A stretch of DNA of 64,000 nucleotides from Planctomycetota bacterium (lineage in GTDB: Bacteria > Planctomycetota > UBA1135 > GCA-002748355), in contig JALUUL010000015.1 of assembly GCA_027021385.1 (NCBI GenBank), positions 112,986-176,985 on the forward strand, in the 5' to 3' direction. The translations under genes and the position numbers were made by a program. Of the stretch, positions 25,363 through 32,686 are shown one piece after another; within the stretch, counting starts at the first letter, position 1, and the number at the start of each line of letters is the position of its first letter. The notes beneath the pieces were generated by a model, which did no database searches, was not told the origin of the DNA, and saw only the letters and a program-made list of their open reading frames with translations.

Positions 25363-28300
25363 TTTCCACCCTCCTTGCGGACCCGCACGAGGCGGAAAGT
25401 CGTCCGATCCTGCCGGTCGATCTCTCGCGCCAGTTCCTGGAACTCCGACCAGGAGGCGCTCGGGATCCGCTGCGAGGCGAGGACCGTCATCCTCTTGACG
25501 GTCAGCTTCCGCCCGTCCAGCGAGACGGAGAGAGCGGAGGCCCCGATCCCCTTCCGTTCGAGTTCCCGGTCCTTCGGCGCATCCGCCCATTTCCATCCCT
25601 CCGGCGCGAGGTATTCGATCGTCAGGTCGTAGGAGGATGGAGTCGTGAGCAGGAGGTCCATGCGCCGTTCGGCGGCGGCGGTCAACCTCACGAGATTCCG
25701 GGGCCGGAAGGCGGCCTTGACCCGCATCCCCCGGTCGTCGACCGCGGCGAAGTTCTCGACCTTGAAGCGCACGCGGTATTCGACTTCCTCGTCGAGGTTC
25801 GCGAGGTTGGAGAACTCGAAGTCGAGGATCTCGACCTTCCCGAAGAGGTTGCCGAGGGTGTCCGAGAGATGCTGGCGCCGTTTCCCGACCTCGTTTCCGA
25901 AACGCATGCGGATCGGCGGAGCGAAGTTCCTGTGGGGTCTGTGGATCCGCTCGATCTCCGCGCTCCCGTCCTCGGCGAGACGGACGCGGTAGACGACCTC
26001 GTTGCGGTTGTCCAGGGGGTCGGTCCAGGGGATGTCCTTGATCGTCCCTTTCCCCTCCCGCACGACGAGGACCCGTGCGCCCCTGTCCATGTCCGGGAGG
26101 GTGTCGACCGGATGGTATTCGGCCGTCCCGTCGAGGTAGCGTTCGGGGAGCCCCTTCTGCGCGGGGAACCAGCTGATGCAGTGGTTGAAATGCTCGACCA
26201 GCGGAAGGGAGAGGTCGTCGCGCTCTCTTCTTGAAACGGCGTGGATCAGGACCGGATAGGCCTTCAGGCCGATCTCTCCGAGCATCGTGTTCAGGAGGAT
26301 CGCCTTGTCCTTGCAGTCGCCGTGACGGCGGGCGTAGATGGCGCCGACCGAATAGGGCTTGTATCCGTGAACTCCGAACTCCCAGGCCTTGTAACGGATG
26401 TCGGTCACGACGAAGTCGTAGATCTTCCGGAGTTTCTCCTCGAGGCTTCCGGCGTCCTTCGTCAGTTCGGCGACCTTGGCCTTGATCTCCGGAGTGGGGA
26501 TCGTCTGTTTGCGGATCAGGTTCCACCACCAGGACGCGAACTCGTCCCAGGTTCCGTAGGTCGACACCTGGACCCAGGGGCCGGTCTCCCGGAGGCTCGG
26601 CGCGTTGGACTCCACGGGCGGTCTGGGCAGGTTCCGGAGGTCGTAGCGGCGGACCTCGCAGCCCTCGGCGTTTTCCGAGATCGAGGGCTCTCCGACCTTC
26701 CCCTTCGTCCGGAAGTGGTACTTCCTCCCAGGATCCAGGACGAGATCGAGGACCGAGCGGTGGACCGGAACCGCCTCGTCTCCGTGGAAGAGGTGGAAGA
26801 GGCCGAAGTAGTCCCCGAAGAAGGAAGGGGACCTGTCGTCGACGCGCGCCTTGATCTCGACGAGGTCTCCGGGCCGCAGGGGGGGAAGATCGACGTAGTA
26901 GGCCCGGCCGAGGCGCGCGCTCGCCTTGCGCCCGTCCTCGTGGACGACGGTGGCTTCCAGGATGCGGGCCGTCTGGTCGGTGCCGGAGAATGTCGGCTGC
27001 CACACGTCGAAGTCGGTCGCGCCCTTTTCGTTCAGGATCTTGACGAGGAGGTGTTCGTAGCGGCTCGTCGTGCCGTCGCGGTAGGCGCGGACGAGGACGT
27101 GCTTGAGCAGGTAGTAGTGGGAATCGCCCTTGGCCTTCGAGTCGGGATCGGGGCCTCCGTCCTCGGTGAGGACCGTCGAGGCGTCGATCTCGCGGCCGTC
27201 GTAGAAAGGCTTCGTGCCCGCCGCGAGGTATTCGAGCTGGCGCTGGACGTCCTTGAGGTTCGGGTTGAGGGCGAAGGCTCTCTCGAGGGTCTCCTTCTGG
27301 CGGTCCTTCTTCCCCATGCGTGCGGCGATGCGGGCCAGGCTCACCCAGGCCTCGGCGTCCTCGGGCCTGATCTCGAGCCACGCGTTCCAGATTCTCGCGG
27401 CCGCCGCGGGTTCTCCGCGACCGAGATGGATCTTCGCGAAGGTCCGGTAGACCGCGCGTTTCTGGGGGAAGTCCAGCAGGGCCCGCTTCATCAGCTTCGA
27501 AGCCTCCTCGGATTCCCCCCGCTGCTCGAGGGTGCGGGCGAGTCGAAGGAGGACCCTAGATTCGTAGCGCCGGGCCAATCTCTTGCGAAGGAGGGCGAGG
27601 AAGCCGTCGATGTCGTCCCGCAGGGCCCTGCGGTCGATCTCCAGGTCGAGGACCTCGGGGTGTTCGGCCGTCGGGCCCGCGAGCAGGCGGTCGAGTTCGC
27701 GCTCGCCCAGGATCGTGATGTCCCGGTTCTCGAAGAGTTTGATCTCGAGGAGGCGGGCATACATGTATTCGGGATTGATTCCCAGCGCCCGGTCGATCCA
27801 GGTCTCGGCCTTCGTCGTGTTGTCCCGGAGATCGTTCTCCATCTGCGCCAGCGCGCGCATAGACTCCGCGTTCCGAGGCCAGGCGGCGATGGCCTTTTCG
27901 TAGGCGAGGCGCCGGGCGTTCTCCTCCCGGTCGGCTTCCGAACTCCTCCTCGGGATCAGCGTGTACCCGTAGAGGTGGAAGGCCGGCCCGAAATCGGGCA
28001 GGAGCTGCGTCGCGAGGCGCGCGAATTTCCGGTCTCGGCGGACGGATTCGTCGTCCCTGGGATGCATCGCGAGGATCATCCCGTAGCGGAAGGCTTCCAT
28101 GCCGAGCTTCCGCGCGCCCTCGGTCCCGGGCTCCGGGAGGGGGTCGGGGAGCTTCCCGAGACGGGCCTCGAAGAGATCCTCGACCCCCCGGGACGCCCGG
28201 ATCGGCTTCGTTCCACTCGTGTTCCCCGCATCCTGGAAGGCGCGTTCCAGGCCCGCTTTCGAGGCGTCGACCGCCACGCCCTCGGGCAGGGGGCCTCCGT

Positions 28301-29165
28301 CGGCGGCCGTCAGGCGCATCCGGACCGCGAAAGGTCCCTCACGGGTGCAGACCTTGACGAGGACGAGATGGTCCCCGGCCTCGACCCGGAATCCGGCGAC
28401 ATCCTGGTCGAAATCGAGGGGCCGTCGTAAGACCTCCCGGCGGAGCACTTCGACCCCGTCGACCCGGACGAGGAGGCTGCCGGTCGAGCCGATCCTGAGC
28501 GCGAGTTCCCGAGGCCGGTCGGTCGTCAGGCGGAAGGCGCAGATCCCCAGGACCTGGGTATTCGGTTCGAAACGCGCGCCGAGATCCAGATGGGCGAGCG
28601 GGGCCGAGGCCTCGACGGTGCGGAAGCGCTGCGGGCGCTTCTTGCCCTCGACCGGGGTTCCGAGATCGAAGGGTCGGCCCGGGGCCTTCTCGGGGGGGAA
28701 GAGGCGCCGGAATCCCGATCCGCGTTCGTTGTCGAGAGGTCCCAGGAGCAGGAAATCCCGGAGGTACCCGAGGTCGTCCAGGACCCGGCGCGCTTTCTCG
28801 ACCTCGCCGGCGAAGAAGAGGTGTCGCGCCCGAGCGTGCAGGACCCGGCTCTCGAGGAGCGGACGCCCGCGGACCGCCGTCCTCGCGGCGAGGTCGCCGA
28901 GGATGGCCGCGAAGCCCCGGTGGTCGGCCATCTTGACCGCGAGGTTGTCGGCCAGCTCGAGGGCGAAGGCGAGGTCGGCGGCGCCTCCCGCGTCCAGCCG
29001 CTCGCCGGCCGCGAGCTTCCGCAGGAGATCCACGGCGAGGTCGTACGCCCGGTGGTATCGACCCTCGGCCTTGGCTTCCAGGATCGCGGTGGAGGGGTTC
29101 CTCGTGGAGACGACCGGCGCCTGCGCCGGCAGGAGGAGGGCCAGGGTGAGAAGGGTCGCGGACAT
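25359..29165 (-). CDS. Giant secreted DUF3857/TPR protein with an intact transglutaminase-like domain
   Basis: This 1268-residue protein has a short signal peptide (SATLLTLALLLPAQA). An N-terminal region includes a beta-sandwich (about 120-290). TPR repeats run from about 360 to 660. A DUF3857 domain (about 680-880) precedes a transglutaminase core with the triad Cys951 (RHGDCKDKA), His995 (EHFNHCISW) and Asp1012 (RYLDGTAEY). A beta-rich C-terminal domain follows. DUF3857 proteins are common in Bacteroidetes and planctomycetes. Their substrates are unknown; the core could cut or cross-link proteins or peptides in the periplasm. It is the first gene of a two-gene unit, with the degenerate paralogue coupled behind it. 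It is divergent from arsM. Confidence 0.87.
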   Translation of the reverse strand: MSATLLTLALLLPAQAPVVSTRNPSTAILEAKAEGRYHRAYDLAVDLLRKLAAGERLDAGGAADLAFALELADNLAVKMADHRGFAAILGDLAARTAVRGRPLLESRVLHARARHLFFAGEVEKARRVLDDLGYLRDFLLLGPLDNERGSGFRRLFPPEKAPGRPFDLGTPVEGKKRPQRFRTVEASAPLAHLDLGARFEPNTQVLGICAFRLTTDRPRELALRIGSTGSLLVRVDGVEVLRREVLRRPLDFDQDVAGFRVEAGDHLVLVKVCTREGPFAVRMRLTAADGGPLPEGVAVDASKAGLERAFQDAGNTSGTKPIRASRGVEDLFEARLGKLPDPLPEPGTEGARKLGMEAFRYGMILAMHPRDDESVRRDRKFARLATQLLPDFGPAFHLYGYTLIPRRSSEADREENARRLAYEKAIAAWPRNAESMRALAQMENDLRDNTTKAETWIDRALGINPEYMYARLLEIKLFENRDITILGERELDRLLAGPTAEHPEVLDLEIDRRALRDDIDGFLALLRKRLARRYESRVLLRLARTLEQRGESEEASKLMKRALLDFPQKRAVYRTFAKIHLGRGEPAAAARIWNAWLEIRPEDAEAWVSLARIAARMGKKDRQKETLERAFALNPNLKDVQRQLEYLAAGTKPFYDGREIDASTVLTEDGGPDPDSKAKGDSHYYLLKHVLVRAYRDGTTSRYEHLLVKILNEKGATDFDVWQPTFSGTDQTARILEATVVHEDGRKASARLGRAYYVDLPPLRPGDLVEIKARVDDRSPSFFGDYFGLFHLFHGDEAVPVHRSVLDLVLDPGRKYHFRTKGKVGEPSISENAEGCEVRRYDLRNLPRPPVESNAPSLRETGPWVQVSTYGTWDEFASWWWNLIRKQTIPTPEIKAKVAELTKDAGSLEEKLRKIYDFVVTDIRYKAWEFGVHGYKPYSVGAIYARRHGDCKDKAILLNTMLGEIGLKAYPVLIHAVSRRERDDLSLPLVEHFNHCISWFPAQKGLPERYLDGTAEYHPVDTLPDMDRGARVLVVREGKGTIKDIPWTDPLDNRNEVVYRVRLAEDGSAEIERIHRPHRNFAPPIRMRFGNEVGKRRQHLSDTLGNLFGKVEILDFEFSNLANLDEEVEYRVRFKVENFAAVDDRGMRVKAAFRPRNLVRLTAAAERRMDLLLTTPSSYDLTIEYLAPEGWKWADAPKDRELERKGIGASALSVSLDGRKLTVKRMTVLASQRIPSASWSEFQELAREIDRQDRTTFRLVRVRKEGGK

Positions 29166-29503
29166 GTGCGGGTCCGGGGTTCGATGTCTGGCGCCCGGGC
29201 CGGGGGCCCGGCGCGGGGTGCCGTTCGGGAAAAACCGAGAGGAAGGTTCTACTCCGACCGGGGGTGAAGGTCACCCCGCGGCGGCCGGGAGAAGGCCTTC
29301 CGACGGTAAGCGGGGCGATTTCCTCCTTGATCCCTCGATCCCGGGTCCGCGGGAATCGACCCGGACGGGTCCGACACCCGAAGAGAGGGCCTCCCCGGCT
29401 GGAGCCGGAAGAATCGGTCCGGACTGGAACCCGGGCCTCTTTCCGTCTTATCTTCCCGTTCCGCGGCACTCCCCCCCCGCGGCCGGAAGGAGAAGAGACC
29501 GCG
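29166..29503. promoter_or_regulatory. 338-base divergent intergenic region with a dyad
   Basis: No gene is visible between the DUF3857 gene (minus) and arsM (plus). The region must hold promoters for both directions, but no confident -35/-10 pair could be read. A perfect dyad, GGGGTGA (29261-29267) and TCACCCC (29271-29277) with a three-base gap, is the only strong symmetric element and could be an operator. AAGGAG at 29487-29492 is the likely ribosome binding site of arsM. Confidence 0.35.
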
Positions 29504-30316
29504 ATGATCGACCGAAGCGAAGAAGTCCGAGAACGGGTCCGTTCCCGCTACGCGGGGCTGGCCGAAACCGCCGACCGGAGCCCCTCGGGCTGCGACACGG
29601 GGAGCAACTGCTGCGGAACCGGGGACCCGAAGGCGGCCCCCGAGGAGATCGCCCGGGCTCTCGGGTACGACCCCTCCGAACTCGCCGACCTGCCCGAGGG
29701 CGCGAACCTGGGGCTCGGTTGCGGGAACCCCCACAGCCTGGCGGGCCTGCGATCCGGCGAGACCGTCGTCGACCTCGGCTCGGGCGCCGGGATCGACTGC
29801 TTCCTCGCCGCCCGGAAGGTCGGGCCGGAAGGCCGGGTCATCGGGGTCGACATGACGCCCCAGATGGTCTCGAAGGCGCGCCGCAACGCGCGCGAGCATG
29901 GTTTCGAGAACGTCGAGTTCCGGCTGGGGGAGATCGAGCACCTTCCGCTCGCGGACGCCTGCGCGGACGTCATTCTCTCGAACTGCGTCGTGAACCTCTC
30001 GCCGGACAAGCCCGCGGTCCTTCGCGAGGCCTTCCGCGTCCTGAAACCCGGCGGACGGGTCGCGATCTCGGATATCGTCGCGACCGCGGACATGTCGGCC
30101 GAACTCCTCGAGGACGGGGATCTCCTCTGCGGCTGCATCTCGGGCGCGGCGAAGATCGAGGCCCTCGAGGCCTGGCTCGCGGAGGCCGGCTTCGAGGAGA
30201 TCTCGATCCGGACCTGGGAGGAGAGCCGCTCCTTCATCAAGGACTGGGCTCCCGGCACCGGCGTCGAACGCTACGTCGTCTCGGCCTCGATCGAGGCCCG
30301 CAAGCCCGCCCCCTGA
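29504..30316 (+). CDS. arsM: Arsenite S-adenosylmethionine methyltransferase
   Basis: This 270-residue enzyme methylates arsenite using S-adenosylmethionine, giving methylated and volatile arsenic species. The cofactor site is VVDLGSGAGIDCFLAA with VIGVDMT. The conserved arsenic-binding cysteines are present: Cys73 (LGLGCGNP), Cys161 (SNCVVNLSPDK) and Cys209/Cys211 (CGCISGA). A further Cys cluster lies at 30-37 (GCDTGSNCC), as in many bacterial ArsM proteins. The ATG at 29504 fits the family's usual length; the longer open frame upstream is not needed. No arsR or ars transporter is next to it. The gene ends back to back with the EF-hand gene. Confidence 0.94.
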   Translation: MIDRSEEVRERVRSRYAGLAETADRSPSGCDTGSNCCGTGDPKAAPEEIARALGYDPSELADLPEGANLGLGCGNPHSLAGLRSGETVVDLGSGAGIDCFLAARKVGPEGRVIGVDMTPQMVSKARRNAREHGFENVEFRLGEIEHLPLADACADVILSNCVVNLSPDKPAVLREAFRVLKPGGRVAISDIVATADMSAELLEDGDLLCGCISGAAKIEALEAWLAEAGFEEISIRTWEESRSFIKDWAPGTGVERYVVSASIEARKPAP

Positions 30317-31192
30317 TCAGCGCGGGGTCCTGGGGATCTCGGTGGCGGAGATCTTCCGGTCGCCGTTGCGGTCGGCCTGGACGAGGACCGTGGTCGCGTG
30401 CCGGCCCAGGGAGGGGTGGATGCGCATCAAGGCCCGGCGCAGCTCCTTCTCGTCGAGCAGGGAGTCGCCGTTCAGGTCGGCGGGCGCGAGGTCGGAGGGC
30501 AGGGGGCGCAGCCGGGGGGAGGCGGGCGCCCGGAGGGTCTTGTCGAGGAGGGTCAGCATCGGGAGGAGCGGGCGCAGTTCCTCGATCTCGAGGGCGCCGG
30601 AGAGATCGCGGTCCAGGCCCTCGAATCCGACCTCGCCCTTCGGGTCTGCGAGGGCGGCGACCGCCTTCCACTCCTCTGGGGTGATCCTCTCGTCATGGTC
30701 GCGGTCGAGAAGGGCGAAGAAACGCTGGAGTTCCTTCGGAACGCTCAGGAGGCGGGAGAGACCCGGGGTGCGGCGTTCCAGCGCCGCGGGAAGGATGCGC
30801 AGCTCCCCGCCGAGTTCGGTCGTGCTGCGGAAATAGGCGTCGAACTCGTCGAAGGTGACGACGCCGTCGCGGTTGCGGTCGAGGAGTTCGTGGAAGCTCT
30901 TGCGGTCCAGGTCGTGGGCGAGGGTCTTGCGCGCCTCGAACCAGGAGAGCCGGTCGTCGCGGTTCAGGTCGCAGGCGGCGAAGAGTTCGCGGGAGGTCTG
31001 CTTCTCGTAGAGCCGGAAGGCCGTGATCGAGCGGTTCGGGGCCGCTCCGGGCCGAGGGGCCTTCGGGTCCGGGTTCGCGGGTTTCGCTGGGGAGACGATC
31101 TTGGCCGCGGGACCGCTCCGACCCTGGACGAACCCCGGGCCGCCCGCGGTCGGAAGCAAGCAGAGCAAGGCGGTCCATGCCGGTTGGAGCAT
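30317..31192 (-). CDS. Secreted protein with about six EF-hand calcium-binding motifs
   Basis: This 291-residue protein has a signal peptide (LQPAWTALLCLLPTAGG) and a Pro/Lys-rich linker. EF-hand loops then occur at about 75 (DLNRDDRLSWFE), 100 (DRNRDGVVTFDE), 155 (DRDHDERITPEE), 187 (DRDLSGALEIEE), 230 (DLNGDSLLDEKE) and 272 (DRNGDRKISATE). Each has acidic residues at positions 1, 3, 5 and 12. Secreted EF-hand proteins are abundant in planctomycetes, but their roles are mostly unknown. The start at 31192 gives the signal peptide; an upstream ATG adds 25 unlikely residues. Its stop abuts the arsM stop. Confidence 0.82.
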   Translation of the reverse strand: MLQPAWTALLCLLPTAGGPGFVQGRSGPAAKIVSPAKPANPDPKAPRPGAAPNRSITAFRLYEKQTSRELFAACDLNRDDRLSWFEARKTLAHDLDRKSFHELLDRNRDGVVTFDEFDAYFRSTTELGGELRILPAALERRTPGLSRLLSVPKELQRFFALLDRDHDERITPEEWKAVAALADPKGEVGFEGLDRDLSGALEIEELRPLLPMLTLLDKTLRAPASPRLRPLPSDLAPADLNGDSLLDEKELRRALMRIHPSLGRHATTVLVQADRNGDRKISATEIPRTPR

Positions 31193-31325
31193 TGCAGCGA
31201 ACGTCGTCCTGGTCCTCCCACGGCCGGGCGGCAGGAACGCGGCCGATGATTGTGGCAATGATACCATTCCCGCCCCCTCCGAAGGGCCGGGAGGACGGGC
31301 TCTTTTCCCCTCGATGGAGCGGAAG

Positions 31326-32444
31326 TCAGGGCAGCAGCACGGATTCGGAGCCCAGGGTCACGATGTGAGCCCCCGTGGCTTCGATCTCCGAAAGCCCCTC
31401 CGTTGTATCGAACCCCGCGAACTCGACCTTCAGGCCGAGATTGATCAGATGTTCGACGAGGGGGAGGAGGGCCGTGTCCGTGCTCGCGATCGCGATGGCA
31501 TCGACCCTTGTGGACACGGCGACCGCGTCCATCGCCAGGCGCACGAGGCAGCGCTTGCGTTCCTTCTCGATCGCGAGGGTGTCGAAACCCTGGGCGCGCA
31601 GGACTTCCTGGCGGCTTCGATCCCCCTTCGAGAGGTAGGCGATCGCGCGGGGATTCAACCGTCCCCGGCAGAGCTGGTCCAGGAGTCCGCTCGTGCTGAG
31701 TTCCCCCTCGAAGCGGCGGTGCGCTTCCCGGTCGAGGCCGTCGAGATCGACGAGGATCGCGACGCGCTGGCTGCTCCGCCGCAACAGGGGGATTGGGAGA
31801 TTGGCGGCCGGAGCGCTCTCTGAACCGGCTCGGAGGCGGCCCTCCGTCCGTTCGCCACGGCGACTCCGGCGGCTCCGGCGAGGGCCCTCGTCCTCTCGAT
31901 CGCGCTTTCCCCGGCCCCGCCCGGAGCCTCCGCGGGATCGTGGCGCCCCTCGGGCGGGTTCGGAGGCGACTTTGGCGGGAGGAGCGCTTTCCACCTCTTC
32001 TTCCTCCGGGGGAACGGAAAGCTCCTCTGCCGGGAAGGTGTCCAGCTCCTCGGGGGGGAGAAGCCCCTCTCCGAAGACGTCGTTTTCCTGCGCGATCGCG
32101 TAGTCCGTCCCGGCCCCGGGCATCTTGACGGGCTCCTCGATGTCCTCTCCCTTCGCCTTCGCGACCTCGCGTCGGCGCGCGGCCTTCTCCTCGACGCTGC
32201 GACGCCGGCGCCGGGAGCGGGGCTTCCCGTCCCCCCCGGCATCCCTTTCCGCCTCCTCCGAAACCTCGGAATCCGCGGTTTCTCTTTCCTCCTTCGCGGG
32301 TTTCCGGCGGCTCCTGGAGCGGTGCGTCCTCTTCGCCGGGCTCTCCTCGGTTTCGCTCATCTCTTGCTTCTTTTCGGAGGGAGTCGGAGCTTCCGGCTCG
32401 TCGGGTTCGTCGGGGAGGATTCCTTCTCCAAAATCGGAGGGCAT
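31326..32444 (-). CDS. NYN-domain (LabA/DUF88-like, PIN-fold) protein with disordered N-terminus
   Basis: This 372-residue protein has a charged, low-complexity N-terminal half with Arg/Ser-rich and Glu-rich runs and a C-terminal NYN domain (about 220-372). The NYN marks are VAILVDLDGLDRE (first catalytic acid), RAIAYLSKGDRSR, KCLVRLAMDAVAV-like, and IAIASTDTALLPLVEHL, where the Asp of the ST(D) motif is kept. NYN domains are RNases related to PIN. The disordered part carries two copies of a short motif, DFGEGILPDE (about 3-12) and VFGEGLLPPE (about 125-134). The start at 32444 was preferred over 32636 because the extra 64 residues look like noncoding sequence; this is uncertain. Confidence 0.75.
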   Translation of the reverse strand: MPSDFGEGILPDEPDEPEAPTPSEKKQEMSETEESPAKRTHRSRSRRKPAKEERETADSEVSEEAERDAGGDGKPRSRRRRRSVEEKAARRREVAKAKGEDIEEPVKMPGAGTDYAIAQENDVFGEGLLPPEELDTFPAEELSVPPEEEEVESAPPAKVASEPARGAPRSRGGSGRGRGKRDREDEGPRRSRRSRRGERTEGRLRAGSESAPAANLPIPLLRRSSQRVAILVDLDGLDREAHRRFEGELSTSGLLDQLCRGRLNPRAIAYLSKGDRSRQEVLRAQGFDTLAIEKERKRCLVRLAMDAVAVSTRVDAIAIASTDTALLPLVEHLINLGLKVEFAGFDTTEGLSEIEATGAHIVTLGSESVLLP

Positions 32445-32686
32445 CTCGGGAAACGTCCTTGGCGTGATTCGAGGCGACCGGGAAGCAGCCTCCGGATCCC
32501 GGCCGGGGAATGGAGTCGCGGGAACGGGTTCATCGCGGACCCTCCGGAGGATTCCGGAATCGCTCCGGTCCGGGAACGTTCTAGCCCGGGGCTGCGGGCG
32601 GGGCAACTTGGACGCGGAAGGTCGGGGGGCGGGCATTTTCCTGAGGAGACCGGAAGCCGGGATGACCCTTCGCTAACCTTGGCGGA

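Noticed and set aside
21733..25632. A 1299-residue open frame on the plus strand
   Set aside because: It is antisense to the two DUF3857 genes, whose domains, signal peptides and overlapping starts are clear. Long antisense frames are expected in DNA with so few A/T-rich stop codons.
25363..27381. Long N-terminal extension of the degenerate DUF3857 gene
   Set aside because: The frame runs through the coding region of the upstream paralogue, is extremely Arg/Pro/Gly-rich, and would place the signal peptide in the middle of the protein.
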